Below, piece by piece: positions 1-9,330 of a stretch of 64,000 nt of DNA. The stretch's first letter is position 1; each line of letters begins with the position of its first letter. The notes under the pieces are model-generated. The model was not told the origin of the DNA. It ran no database searches and worked only from the letters and a program-made list of their open reading frames with translations. A program made the position numbers and the translations under genes. Source of the DNA: Thermocoleostomius sinensis A174 (lineage in GTDB: Bacteria; Cyanobacteriota; Cyanobacteriia; Elainellales; Elainellaceae); assembly GCF_026802175.1 (NCBI RefSeq), contig NZ_CP113797.1, positions 4,255,026 through 4,319,025 on the forward strand, given 5' to 3'.

Positions 1-207
1 GGTGTAATTTTAGACATGGAACAATGGCAGGCATTAGCCGATCGCCTCCGGCAACATCACGTTGAGTTTGTGATTGAACCATACAGGCGCTTTCAAGGAG
101 AAGTGGGTGAACAAGCAACACTGTTTATTCTCGACCCTAGCGGCAATGCTTTGGAATTCAAGGCATTTCAACACGATGCATCCATTTTTGCCACTTATGC
201 CACTTAA
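1..207 (+). CDS. VOC-family (glyoxalase/dioxygenase fold) protein, 3' part
   Basis: The reading frame is open at the window edge, so the gene begins outside; the first Met visible (position 16) is internal. The 68 visible residues contain FILDPSGNALEFKAF, the typical last beta strand and metal-ligand Glu of the vicinal-oxygen-chelate fold (glyoxalase/bleomycin-resistance/dioxygenase families). The substrate cannot be told from this end alone. The last codons contain a 9-bp tandem duplication (189-197 and 198-206), encoding the ATYAT end. It is followed by a long non-coding spacer, so it is probably the last gene of its transcript. Confidence 0.8.
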   Translation, partial: GVILDMEQWQALADRLRQHHVEFVIEPYRRFQGEVGEQATLFILDPSGNALEFKAFQHDASIFATYAT

Positions 208-783
208 TTGATCGCCTAGATTCACGGCATCAATCAGCATCAATTGGCATCAATAGATATTGCGCTAGATATTGCATTAGTTCAAGATAGTTCAAGTTTA
301 CTAACAACTTGAGCGATCGTGACCAATCTCACCCAATCTCTTCCGTGTTCTTTGCTAGAGTGAACAGAACAAAGGTTCGTTCTAATATTCAAGTTGAAGA
401 CCTCGTTTAAAAACGTAGCTTGTGAGTCCCATTCTTTATTAGGCTGCATCGCATTCATTCCACCGCGTGCGGCTCCTCTCTTTACCAAGGGGAGGGTAGG
501 AAGGGTCGGTATACTAGTCCACCGGATAGAGAATTGGTGTCACGATTAATTTTGTTTCACTAAGTTTTGTTTTGTTTTCTTGTTGCTTTGATACCTTCTG
601 ATTGCAGTGCGGGAACGTTCATACACAACAGTTCGCTGTAAGCATGAAGCACCTATCACAATGGTTGCTCTACGATCGGTGTCTGCTGTTTAGCAGCCTA
701 TCCATGTAAACTCTGTTCGTTGTAAACCCTGTTCGTTCCAAGCATGGTGAGTCAACTTCCTGTTTCTACGCTACTTGAGTCCT
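208..783. other. 576-bp spacer rich in short direct repeats
   Basis: I see no credible gene here. From 227 to 296 three short direct-repeat sets follow one another: gcatcaat at 227, 237 and 247; tagatattgc at 254 and 266; tagttcaag at 278 and 288. A dispersed-repeat copy lies at 440-510. Just upstream of the pentapeptide gene, a 16-bp unit is duplicated in tandem (705-720 and 721-736, one mismatch), and related GTTCG-aagcatg words occur exactly 100 bp apart at 631 and 731. The spacer probably carries the promoter of the gene at 784. Confidence 0.6.
440..510 (-). repeat. Dispersed repeat, copy 1
   Basis: Read on the minus strand, this segment shares an ordered series of words with 47612-47675 on the plus strand: accga..cccttcc, then gagaggagccgc, then atgcagc. 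The two copies lie 47 kb apart, in non-coding DNA. They look like decayed copies of one element, perhaps the end of a mobile element, but no transposase remnant is recognisable. Only two copies are visible in this window. Confidence 0.4.
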
Positions 784-1806
784 ATGGATGTTGATGAATT
801 AATACAACAGTATGCGGCGGGTGAGCGCAATTTTGCTGGAGTGAATTTAGCCGGAGCCGACTTCACTGGCATCAATTTAAGCGGCGCAAACTTGACCGGA
901 GCATTTTTGCCGTTTACCAGATTCGATCGCAGCATTTTAACGGAAACCTGTTTGAAGGGCGCGTTTTTATATGGCTCTAAGATGCAATACGTTAAACTGG
1001 GCGGTGCAGACTTAAGCCAGTGTGATTTCACCAAGGCTAACCTCACGGGGGCTAATTTGGTGAAAACCAACTTAACGGAGGCAAAGCTGACTGGCGCGGT
1101 TTTCCAGTCCGTGAACTTGCGGCAAGCTAGCCTCAAAAGCGTTAATTTCTGTGGTGCAAATTTAAGTCACATTAATCTCTATGCTGCCAATTTGGAAAGC
1201 GCTGATTTAAGTTGGGCAAATTTGTCGAACGCCAAACTCAGCGGGGCAAATCTACGTGGAGCCTGTTTGCTACATGTGAAGCTTTGTGGTGCATTCGTCA
1301 ATGGGGTCGATTTAAGCGGGGCAGAGCTTGATGGGGTTGATATGAGCCGAGCACGCCTCAACGGTGTGAATTTTAACCAGGCTAATTTAACTGCCACCAA
1401 TTTAACGCACGCCCAGCTAAAGCGCGCCTCGCTGATCCAAGCGAATTTGCGGGCTGCCAATTTAACCGGAGCCACCTTGGCAAAAGCAGATCTCAGTGAA
1501 GCCCATCTCAGCCGTAGCAATCTCACGTCGGCTAATTTGCATTACGCCAATCTCAGTGGGGCTAACCTCAATGGGGCTAACCTGACCGGAGCAAATGCAG
1601 AACACGCCAACTTACGAAGCGCCTATCTTTGGATGGCACAATTGCGCAACGCGAATCTAAACCACGCGAATTTACGGGGGGCACAACTGCAAGGCACAAC
1701 CCTAGACGGGGCTGACCTTCGCAACATTCTCTCTGATCCGACAACCCGGTTTCCCTCACCATTGCATACAATTGCAGAACAGTTTTCGTGGTTGCGTACA
1801 TCCTAA
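784..1806 (+). CDS. Pentapeptide-repeat protein
   Basis: About 340 residues, nearly all made of tandem A(N/D)Lxx pentapeptides (for example LSGANLTGAFL, LNGANLTGANAEHANL). These fold as a right-handed quadrilateral beta-helix. The N-terminus (MDVDELIQQYAAGERNF) is a short cap common in cyanobacterial members. There is no signal peptide or membrane segment, so it is probably cytoplasmic. The biochemical role of such proteins in cyanobacteria is mostly unknown; DNA-gyrase protection applies to a different subgroup. An in-frame TTG at 775 is possible, but ATG 784 is the better start. The repeat codons open long spurious frames on the opposite strand. Confidence 0.9.
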   Translation: MDVDELIQQYAAGERNFAGVNLAGADFTGINLSGANLTGAFLPFTRFDRSILTETCLKGAFLYGSKMQYVKLGGADLSQCDFTKANLTGANLVKTNLTEAKLTGAVFQSVNLRQASLKSVNFCGANLSHINLYAANLESADLSWANLSNAKLSGANLRGACLLHVKLCGAFVNGVDLSGAELDGVDMSRARLNGVNFNQANLTATNLTHAQLKRASLIQANLRAANLTGATLAKADLSEAHLSRSNLTSANLHYANLSGANLNGANLTGANAEHANLRSAYLWMAQLRNANLNHANLRGAQLQGTTLDGADLRNILSDPTTRFPSPLHTIAEQFSWLRTS

Positions 1807-1865
1807 GCTAGTGTTTCAAACCTAGTGACATCTCTTGATGATCCTTTAAAGTCTCCCTGACTTAT

Positions 1866-1913
1866 GCCCCCCTATAGTCCCCTTGGCTAGGGGGGACGGC
1901 AACAGCCGGGGGC
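1866..1913. repeat. Nested GC-rich palindrome after the pentapeptide gene
   Basis: Three stems can nest: GCCCCC (1866-1871) with GGGGGC (1908-1913), GTCCCC (1877-1882) with GGGGAC (1892-1897), and CGGC-AACA-GCCG (1897-1908). It lies 60 bp past the stop codon at 1806. No U-run follows directly, so it may be a small palindromic repeat of the CCCCTTGGCTAGGGG kind often seen in cyanobacterial spacers, acting as an RNA 3'-end stabiliser or weak terminator. A perfect 12-bp tandem repeat follows at 1938-1961. Confidence 0.45.
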
Positions 1914-2041
1914 GTGACTGTTTTGCTGCTGCTTTACTAATGCCTGTAGTAATGCCTGTAGCCATTCAATCGTCTCCCCCAGTTCTTCTCGATCGCGTCC
2001 TAAACTGAGAACCATTAGGAGGACGTTAGGAGAAGACAGCT

Positions 2042-2326
2042 ATGCAAGCAGCGCAGCGCCCCCATCGGTTCATCGACCCACTAGTCAATGCGTGTGTGTT
2101 GACGCTGGGGTTATACATTGCCACTGTTCCGGTTGCTCCGTCTTCTTCAAAGGGGATGGAACCAGCAATCGATGCTGCTAGTCCGTTGCAAAGTACGCCG
2201 CCTCCGGTTCAGAAGCGATCGGAGTCATTATCGCCAACGCCCACCCACCCAGCCACTTCTAATCGTGGTTGTGTGCAAGAAATTTGGTACACATTGAGTC
2301 ACTTTATTTTTCGTCAATCTGGTTAG
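2042..2326 (+). CDS. Small hypothetical membrane or secreted protein
   Basis: 94 residues of no family I recognise. One hydrophobic segment (about residues 13-30) is followed by a Pro/Ser/Thr-rich middle and an aromatic C-terminus (IWYTLSHFIFRQSG). This suggests an anchored or secreted small protein. The start is supported by a purine-rich region: AGGAGG at 2017-2022 and GGAG at 2029-2032. The first of these lies in a hairpin (CGTCC 1996-2000 with GGACG 2021-2025; TAA 2001-2003 with TTA 2015-2017), so initiation could be structure-dependent. It stands alone between spacers. Confidence 0.55.
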   Translation: MQAAQRPHRFIDPLVNACVLTLGLYIATVPVAPSSSKGMEPAIDAASPLQSTPPPVQKRSESLSPTPTHPATSNRGCVQEIWYTLSHFIFRQSG

Positions 2327-2386
2327 AATATACTTCTAATTGAGTTTAGAAATTAAGTTTATAAACATACTAATTCACTTGCAATA

Positions 2387-2854
2387 ATGATTATTTGAGA
2401 TTTCCAATCCGGTAATCTATCCAGTATTCGCCAGCTATTCTACGATACTGTTCATTGTGTGAACAGCTAAGATTACACAGCCGAACAGATTGCTGTATGG
2501 TCTGCGGGCACGACTGATGAAGAACTTTGGCAAACTAAACTGCACACGCGATCGACCGATGTTGCCGAAGCTAACGGACAAATTGTAGGATTTGCCATGC
2601 TTGACTCTAACGGCTACATCGACTGCTTTTACTGTCATCACAACTATCAACAGCAAGGGATTGGCTCTCAGTTATTGCATCACCTAGAAACGATCGCATC
2701 CGCGTTAGGAATCCGGCGACCTTTTTCTGAAGTTAGCATTACAGCCACACCATTTTTTCAACGCAAAGGATATGGTGTGGTGACGAAACAAAGAGTGGAA
2801 CAACAGGGTGTATCGTTCTGTAACTTCTTAATGGAAAAATATTTGGAGCGCTGA
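2387..2854 (+). pseudogene. GNAT N-acetyltransferase broken by two nonsense codons
   Basis: One uninterrupted frame from ATG 2387 to the stop at 2852-2854 encodes a recognisable GNAT acetyltransferase, except for TGA at 2396-2398 and TAA at 2468-2470. The pieces read in order: an N-terminus with SSIRQLFYDTVHCVNS, then DYTAEQIAVWSAG, then QIVGFAMLD, then the acetyl-CoA loop QQQGIGSQLLHHLE (Q/RxxGxG/A motif) and a normal end. No frameshift is needed. Both stops fit C-to-T changes (CGA to TGA, CAA to TAA). Translation from the internal ATG at 2597 would give only an 85-residue C-terminal part. The next gene starts 3 bp after the stop, with its ribosome site inside this frame. Confidence 0.8.
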
Positions 2855-2857
2855 ATC

Positions 2858-4345
2858 ATGATAACTGATAATCAAGCATCACTTCAATTAGAATCTAATG
2901 ATGCATTGAACTCTTCAAATTCTCAGGAATCGAGCGCGATTGTCATTGGTGCTAGCATCGCTGGACTATTGGCAGCGCGTGTGTTGCTGAATCACTTCGA
3001 TCGAGTGACTGTCCTTGAGCGCGATCGGCTTCCCGATCAACCAGAACGACGACCCGGTGTTCCCCAAGCGAGCCATGTGCATGTGCTGTTGGCGCGGGGT
3101 CAACAAATTTTAGAACAGTTGTTTCCAGGTATCAAAGCAGAATTAGCCGAGTTGGGCGTTCCACAAATTGATTGGACTGCCAACTTCCCCTGGTTTGGTA
3201 TTCACGGTTGGATGCCCCGGTTTCAGTCCAACATCACCAGCTTTTTGGCCAGCCGAGCGCTATTGGAGTGGCTGGTGCGTCAGCGTCTAAGTGCAGACGA
3301 TCGGGTAACTATCATGTCTGCCTGCACGGTGAAACAGCTACTTGCCAATGCCGATCGCAGTCGGATTACTGGGGTCGTGCTGCAACGCGATTCTGTAGAG
3401 GCTTCAATCCCGCTGTTTGCGGATCTGGTGGTTGACGCTAGCGGGCGTAACTCCGCCTTACCCAAATGGTTAGAAGCGCTGGGCTATCCTGCACCTGCCA
3501 AAACGATCGTGAATGCCTTTTTGGGCTATAGCAGTCGTTGGTATGAACGAACGCCTGATCAGTCTAGGGATTGGGCAGGAGCCGTTATTATGGCTAATCC
3601 TCCAGTGGAACGACGTGGCGGTTTCTTGATGGCAGTCGAGGCCGATCGCTGGGTGTTGAGTGTAGGGGGTATTGCAGACGATTGTCCCCCCGCCGATGAG
3701 CAGGGCTTTCTTGAATTTGTGCAAAGCTTACGGCATCCGCTGCTGTACGAGACTATCAAAGATGCAACACCACTCTCTCCGGTACAAAGCTATCGACGTA
3801 CCGAGAATTGTTGGCGGCACTACGAAAAACTAAAGCGGTTTCCGGAGGGAATCATAGCACTGGGAGATGCGGTGTGTGCCTTCAATCCAATTTATGGACA
3901 GGGCATGACAACGGCTGCACTCAGTGCCCTGTTGTTAGATCAAGCATTAACCCAAACATTGCCACTAGCAGCAAATCAGGCAAATCGAATCAACGATCGC
4001 CATTGCTTTTCTCGAGTGTTTCAAATGCAATTGGCTCGGTTACTGCAAACACCGTGGATGATGGCAACCAGCGATGATTTTCGTTGGGAAACTACAGAAG
4101 GCGACGAACCCACCTACTTCACTCGGCTCATGCATCGTTATATGGAGCAGGTAATTATCCTGTCTACGAGCGACCTAGCCACCTACCAAGCCTTAATTGA
4201 AGTGATTCATATGCTGAAGCCACCTACCTCTCTATTCCGTCCACAACTTTTGCGGAAAGTGCTAGGACAGTGGCTGCGTTGCAGGACAAAATCCAAAGAT
4301 TTAAGTCGCCAGCGAGCAAAACAACCCGCATCTGCTTCTTTATAG
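2858..4345 (+). CDS. FAD-dependent monooxygenase / oxidoreductase
   Basis: 495 residues of the UbiH/PHBH-like flavoprotein superfamily. A Ser/Asn-rich stretch of about 25 residues precedes the Rossmann dinucleotide motif AIVIGASIAGLLAARVL and the acidic strand end VTVLERD. The second FAD motif is IALGDAVCAFNPIYGQGMTT, with the conserved GD that contacts the ribityl chain. Such enzymes hydroxylate or epoxidise small aromatic or isoprenoid substrates using NAD(P)H; the substrate is not deducible here. A GGAG at 2844-2847 lies nine bases before the ATG and inside the broken acetyltransferase, so the two were probably co-transcribed, and loss of upstream translation may have polar effects. The end overlaps the convergent gene at 4340 by 6 bp. 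Confidence 0.85.
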   Translation: MITDNQASLQLESNDALNSSNSQESSAIVIGASIAGLLAARVLLNHFDRVTVLERDRLPDQPERRPGVPQASHVHVLLARGQQILEQLFPGIKAELAELGVPQIDWTANFPWFGIHGWMPRFQSNITSFLASRALLEWLVRQRLSADDRVTIMSACTVKQLLANADRSRITGVVLQRDSVEASIPLFADLVVDASGRNSALPKWLEALGYPAPAKTIVNAFLGYSSRWYERTPDQSRDWAGAVIMANPPVERRGGFLMAVEADRWVLSVGGIADDCPPADEQGFLEFVQSLRHPLLYETIKDATPLSPVQSYRRTENCWRHYEKLKRFPEGIIALGDAVCAFNPIYGQGMTTAALSALLLDQALTQTLPLAANQANRINDRHCFSRVFQMQLARLLQTPWMMATSDDFRWETTEGDEPTYFTRLMHRYMEQVIILSTSDLATYQALIEVIHMLKPPTSLFRPQLLRKVLGQWLRCRTKSKDLSRQRAKQPASASL

Positions 4346-4576
4346 TCCTAAGCGCGAAGGTGCACCAGGGTTAATTTCAGGAGTGCGATCGGGTGGGGGA
4401 ATGGGATTGGGATCTGGGTCTGGGGGAGGCGACGGATTAGGCAATGGGTCAGGATCGGGATTGGGTGGAGGAACAGGGGGCACGGGCGCTGGTTGGGGCG
4501 ATGGCAACGGTTGGGGTAGCGGTGGGTTGTTGGGAATCTCAGGGGGATTCTGAATGGCAAGAAACAGAAGGGACAT
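4340..4576 (-). CDS. Short proline-rich (PDP-repeat) protein
   Basis: 78 residues: a short hydrophobic start (MSLLFLAIQN) followed almost entirely by proline runs with PDPDP, PSPPP and PQP units. No catalytic domain. The chosen ATG has GGAGAAG nine bases upstream; an earlier in-frame ATG at 4600 would add eight basic residues. It begins 29 bp after the lysine-rich gene on the same strand, so the two are likely co-transcribed. The extended proline-rich composition is typical of cell-wall or linker proteins. The low complexity makes it less certain that this is a real gene. Confidence 0.5.
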   Translation of the reverse strand: MSLLFLAIQNPPEIPNNPPLPQPLPSPQPAPVPPVPPPNPDPDPLPNPSPPPDPDPNPIPPPDRTPEINPGAPSRLGL

Positions 4577-4604
4577 TGGGAAACTTCTCCGAGTGAACAT
4601 TAAG

Positions 4605-5252
4605 TTACTTTTTGTTTTTCTTTGATTTCTTTTTAGATTTCTTCTTCTTCGCCTTATTCTTGTTTTTCTTTGGTTTCTTTTTAGGCAGTTCAAGCTCATC
4701 TAGACCTGTTTTCAGCTTGTCTACTGCCGTTTTTACAGTTTCAGTGATGTGGTTCTCAACTCCATTACGATCGCCATTCGCAGGAACAAAGAAATCGCTG
4801 GCCCGTTCAATCACCGCCTCAACTAACTCCGCAGTATTGCCAGTGGCAGATCTGGTTGTGTCAATTGTAGACTCGGCCGTTTCCTTCAGGGCTTGTGTTG
4901 CTTCATCAGGTGTCTCTTTGCCTGTTTCTACCAAATTCGTCGCGGCGGGTTGTATGGGCTGCATCACCTCTTGAATAGCCGATACCGCTTCTTTGACGGA
5001 AGGGGGGGCATCTTCCAGCGCAGATTTGACTGAGGTAGCCACCTTTTTGACCGAATGGCTCATGCGATCGACTTGCTCGCTGTCGTTGAGTGATTGAGTC
5101 GTTTTGATCAGTACCGTTTGGGTCAGTTCTGCCACAACAGCAGCAGCAATAGCAGACCCAAGCTCAGCCATGTCGATTCCGAGAATTGTGCGGTTGGACT
5201 GATTTATCTGTTTTTGGGTTTTGTGCGGTTTCGATTTCTTCTTGGCAGCCAC
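4605..5252 (-). CDS. Protein with histone-H1-like lysine-rich tail
   Basis: 215 residues, GTG start at 5252 backed by a strong ribosome site (GGAGGAGGT, six bases upstream). The N-terminus is basic (MAAKKKSKPHKTQK). A weakly hydrophobic Ala/Gly/Val segment (IAAAVVAELTQTVLI) follows, then about 120 residues of Ala/Thr/Glu-rich helix with repeated SVK, TVK and AVxxI patterns. The last 27 residues are almost all Lys with some Asn and Ser. The tail resembles H1/HC-type nucleic-acid-binding tails; the middle resembles amphipathic repeat proteins (LEA/apolipoprotein-like). DNA, RNA or polyphosphate binding is inference only. The proline-rich gene follows it on the same strand. Confidence 0.7.
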   Translation of the reverse strand: MAAKKKSKPHKTQKQINQSNRTILGIDMAELGSAIAAAVVAELTQTVLIKTTQSLNDSEQVDRMSHSVKKVATSVKSALEDAPPSVKEAVSAIQEVMQPIQPAATNLVETGKETPDEATQALKETAESTIDTTRSATGNTAELVEAVIERASDFFVPANGDRNGVENHITETVKTAVDKLKTGLDELELPKKKPKKNKNKAKKKKSKKKSKKNKK

Positions 5253-5524
5253 GATGCTACCTCCTCCGACAAGTCGTTTAAGCCTAGGTTAAGACTCTTA
5301 CTGTAGCAGTCTCCACTTCATTCAACGTCTGCTGCAAGAGGGAACCTATTCGGAAAAAGCTGAAACTTGTTTTTTCAGTCCAAACCACCACTCGTTGTCT
5401 GAACGTATCTGAACGTAAGAGCAATCCTTCGGACCGTTTTTATGGAAATGTTGAAAACCCTTTTGGTACAAAAGTGTCCGGACTATTGTAAGAGGCTACT
5501 TTGTTGATCAAGGCATGTTAGCAC

Positions 5525-5974
5525 TCAGTTGATTGATTCTGATGTGGGGACAGATAGATTGGGAACAGATTCGTTAGGGACCGGCTGATTAAATTCTGAT
5601 GGGGCAATTGGAGCGGCTGATGGATCGGGAATCACACCATCGATGATCACAGGATTGATAGGAGTGGATTCGACAGAGGGATCGATCGGTTCTTGGGTGT
5701 TCTGAGGGGGGACGGGTGCTAGCGGACTGGGTAACGTCACACCCGTGTCAGGGCTGCTGGGCAAGGAGTCTAAGGGAGCAGGGTCTGAACTAGGGGAAGT
5801 TGGGGTTACGGTTTCGTTGAAATCCAACTGGACTGTTTCAAGCGAAGGAGACTGTACCTGTCCTAACGGGGTTTGGGCAATAGCGTGCCTCCCACTTCCA
5901 ATGTTAGGAACCAACAGACTCATGCTAAGAGCGAGCGGACTGACAGACGCTGCAAATTCTTTGAAATGGCTCAT
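5525..5974 (-). CDS. Secreted proline/serine-rich hypothetical protein
   Basis: 149 residues. A good ribosome site (AAGGA, six bases before ATG 5974) and a signal-peptide-like start (hydrophobic LALSMSLLVP, candidate cleavage after HAIAQ) support a real exported protein. The mature part is unstructured: Pro, Ser, Thr, Asp and Val with PSSDPAPLDS-like stretches, and a short ordered-looking piece around PINPVIIDGVIPDP. No known domain. It shares its strand and proline-rich character with the two genes to its left, but a 272-bp gap separates them. Confidence 0.6.
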   Translation of the reverse strand: MSHFKEFAASVSPLALSMSLLVPNIGSGRHAIAQTPLGQVQSPSLETVQLDFNETVTPTSPSSDPAPLDSLPSSPDTGVTLPSPLAPVPPQNTQEPIDPSVESTPINPVIIDGVIPDPSAAPIAPSEFNQPVPNESVPNLSVPTSESIN

Positions 5975-6087
5975 ACTTTTTCCTTATTGAATGCTTCTAA
6001 GGGCTAAGGGCTTTTCCCAAGCCATTCAGTCAAACTAAAGATACCATTCGTACTTAGATCATATACGGCTGAAAAGGGTAGACAGTA

Positions 6088-6390
6088 ATGATGGAATCTT
6101 CGCATCCGCTTATTCATGAACTCAATGAACTGTTACAAACCCACGGATTTACGTCAATATTAGAAGCAATGAATGACTTGATTGTGGCGAGAATTAACGC
6201 GATCGAGTCGTTCGAAGATCACTTTGCTCAACAGCATATACAAGCTTTGAAGAAGGTCAATCAAGCTTTGACAGAATTCAGGCAAACATCGCCTATAGAC
6301 ATAGATATGGAAATAGCGTTGGAACAATTAATGCACGCTTCTGGGGCGATCGAAACGTCTCAAGCAAAACTCAGCAGTGGTTTGGAATGA
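6088..6390 (+). CDS. Small helical hypothetical protein
   Basis: 100 residues, all predicted helical by eye, with charged and hydrophobic residues spaced in heptad fashion (HELNELLQTHGF, FEDHFAQQHIQALKKVNQALTEF). No signal peptide, membrane segment or metal motif. The start may be ATG 6088 or 6091; AAAAGGG lies 12-15 bases upstream. No family recognised. It could be a small cytoplasmic coiled-coil adaptor. It stands alone between spacers. Confidence 0.55.
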   Translation: MMESSHPLIHELNELLQTHGFTSILEAMNDLIVARINAIESFEDHFAQQHIQALKKVNQALTEFRQTSPIDIDMEIALEQLMHASGAIETSQAKLSSGLE

Positions 6391-6612
6391 TTTATCGATA
6401 TACGCGATGTGTCACTTTCGACAGTGCCTAGGTTATGGAGCAGAGGGTGGGGGAGATGAGGTCAGATATCTGTCTACTTCATCACAATCAGTCGCAATGT
6501 GAACACCTTGGATCTCTACCCAATAACTTTTAGACCTAGTCCTAAAGATAGAGCGCAGCCACTGATCCCGTCAGTAGGATGTAAATATAGCGTTTGTTAA
6601 GGAATGTAAATC

Positions 6613-6834
6613 ATGACGAACCCAACACCCACTGAAAACCGCTCTGCAACTAATCTGCCCCCCGTGGCTCGCGAATACAATGGTGTCGATCGCAATGCCT
6701 TTCTGTTTGGTTGGAAGCCACAAGCTGAACTGTGGAATGGCCGTCTAGCTATGATTGGATTCCTCGCTTACCTGCTGTGGGACATTGCTGGCTATAGCGT
6801 TGTCCGTGACGTGCTCCACCTTCTTCCTTACTAG
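6613..6834 (+). CDS. hli: High-light-inducible protein (HLIP/CAB family)
   Basis: 73 residues with the single chlorophyll-binding helix of high-light-inducible proteins: AELWNGRLAMIGFLAYLLWD at about residues 38-57. Glu39, Asn42 and Arg44 give the ExxNGR core that ligates chlorophyll and forms the salt bridges of the helix dimer. These thylakoid proteins dissipate excess energy and protect chlorophyll during photosystem assembly and repair. AAGGA lies eight bases upstream of the ATG. A strong hairpin terminator follows, so it is probably monocistronic. The family is usually induced by high light and other stress; no specific operator was identified here. Confidence 0.93.
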   Translation: MTNPTPTENRSATNLPPVAREYNGVDRNAFLFGWKPQAELWNGRLAMIGFLAYLLWDIAGYSVVRDVLHLLPY

Positions 6835-6885
6835 TCGGCTAAAGGCGATAGGTTAAACAAATTTTCGGTTTCCATCTTAATAGTT

Positions 6886-6950
6886 CTCCTTGGCGCTAAT
6901 GGACGATGACTCAACCTTGAAGAGTTACATTAACGCCAAGGAGTTTTTGT
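6886..6950 (+). terminator. Rho-independent terminator of the hli gene
   Basis: A 16-bp inverted repeat (ctccttggcgctaatg at 6886-6901, cattaacgccaaggag at 6928-6943) has one mismatch, a 26-nt loop, and TTTTT directly after the right arm. On the minus strand no T-run follows, so it fits termination of the plus-strand hli transcript, 52 bp past its stop. The long stem could also stabilise the message. Confidence 0.75.
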
Positions 6951-7032
6951 CCTGCTGGAGACCCTGTGATGAGGATTAAACTGGCAAACACAATATGCCC
7001 CAGTTTCGCGAGATGATAGGGCAATCGATCTG

Positions 7033-7596
7033 CTATAACGAAGCAGCTTGGCTTGAATTGTCTGACGGAGGAACTAACGACATCATCAACCGCGAGACTC
7101 CGCTGAATAGAACACTGATCCCCACTAAGGTTCCGATCGCCCAAGGCGCATTAAATGGCCATTGGAACCAAATCATAGCACCCAACAATAACGTGATGAT
7201 TCCATTGAATAGGGCCCAAGTCCAATTTGCTTGAGGACGGAGCCGAAAGGCTAATACTAACTCGAAGACGCCCTCGGTCAACAGAAAGCTGCCCAGCAGT
7301 AAAGTCAGTGTTAAAATCCCGGTTCGCGGATAAACAAACAACATAATGCCTGTAGCCACATACAAAATTCCAAGCAACAATTTCCAGACAAAGCCACCTC
7401 GATCGCGAGTTTGGAATGCATAGATGATCTTTGTCGTTCCCGCTGACGCCAGAATAACGGCCAGCCACGTTTCGGCGACTAGGGTCGAGACCACCGGCAA
7501 AGCAATGGCAATTGCTCCTAATACAATCAGCAAAATTCCCACGATTAACGATCGATTTGCATTTTTTGGGGAAGAGTTCGTCACATCAGAGGTCAT
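7033..7596 (-). CDS. HdeD-family (DUF308) membrane protein
   Basis: 187 residues with six hydrophobic segments in the paired-helix pattern of HdeD/DUF308 proteins, starting with SLIVGILLIVLGAIAIALP and including WKLLLGILYVATGIMLFVYP. HdeD is an inner-membrane protein linked to acid and stress tolerance in enterobacteria; its molecular function is not known. The ATG at 7596 has GAGGA eight bases upstream. It converges on the hli gene, with the hli terminator between them. Confidence 0.85.
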   Translation of the reverse strand: MTSDVTNSSPKNANRSLIVGILLIVLGAIAIALPVVSTLVAETWLAVILASAGTTKIIYAFQTRDRGGFVWKLLLGILYVATGIMLFVYPRTGILTLTLLLGSFLLTEGVFELVLAFRLRPQANWTWALFNGIITLLLGAMIWFQWPFNAPWAIGTLVGISVLFSGVSRLMMSLVPPSDNSSQAASL

Positions 7597-9215
<1,619 letters not shown>

Positions 9216-9273
9216 ACGGTCAGTTCACGATCTCAATCAGGGTGCAATCAATCTGCCGATCGTAGGTGTGTGT

Positions 9274-9297
9274 GGGGCGTTACTAAGACGCCCCTCT
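9274..9297 (+). terminator. Probable terminator after ahcY
   Basis: GGGGCGT (9274-9280) pairs with ACGCCCC (9288-9294) around a 7-nt loop, followed by tcttct. It sits 58 bp past the ahcY stop. The tail has only a partial U-run, so efficiency is uncertain. Confidence 0.5.
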
Positions 9298-9330
9298 TCT
9301 GTAAACGTTATCCCTTGAAAAGAGTTAATT

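Noticed and set aside
440-510. Group II intron domain V
   Set aside because: The 5' strand (GAGCCGCACGCGGTG) resembles domain V, but the complementary 3' strand and the closing GAAA loop are missing and no reverse-transcriptase remnant is nearby.
771-1526. Long minus-strand frames opposite the pentapeptide gene
   Set aside because: They are produced by the repeated codons of the pentapeptide array; the translations are Leu/Lys/Ala-rich without domain features.
4612-4974. Phe-rich plus-strand frame
   Set aside because: It is the reverse of the lysine-rich tail (AAG/AAA read as TTC/TTT); the minus-strand gene has a strong ribosome site.
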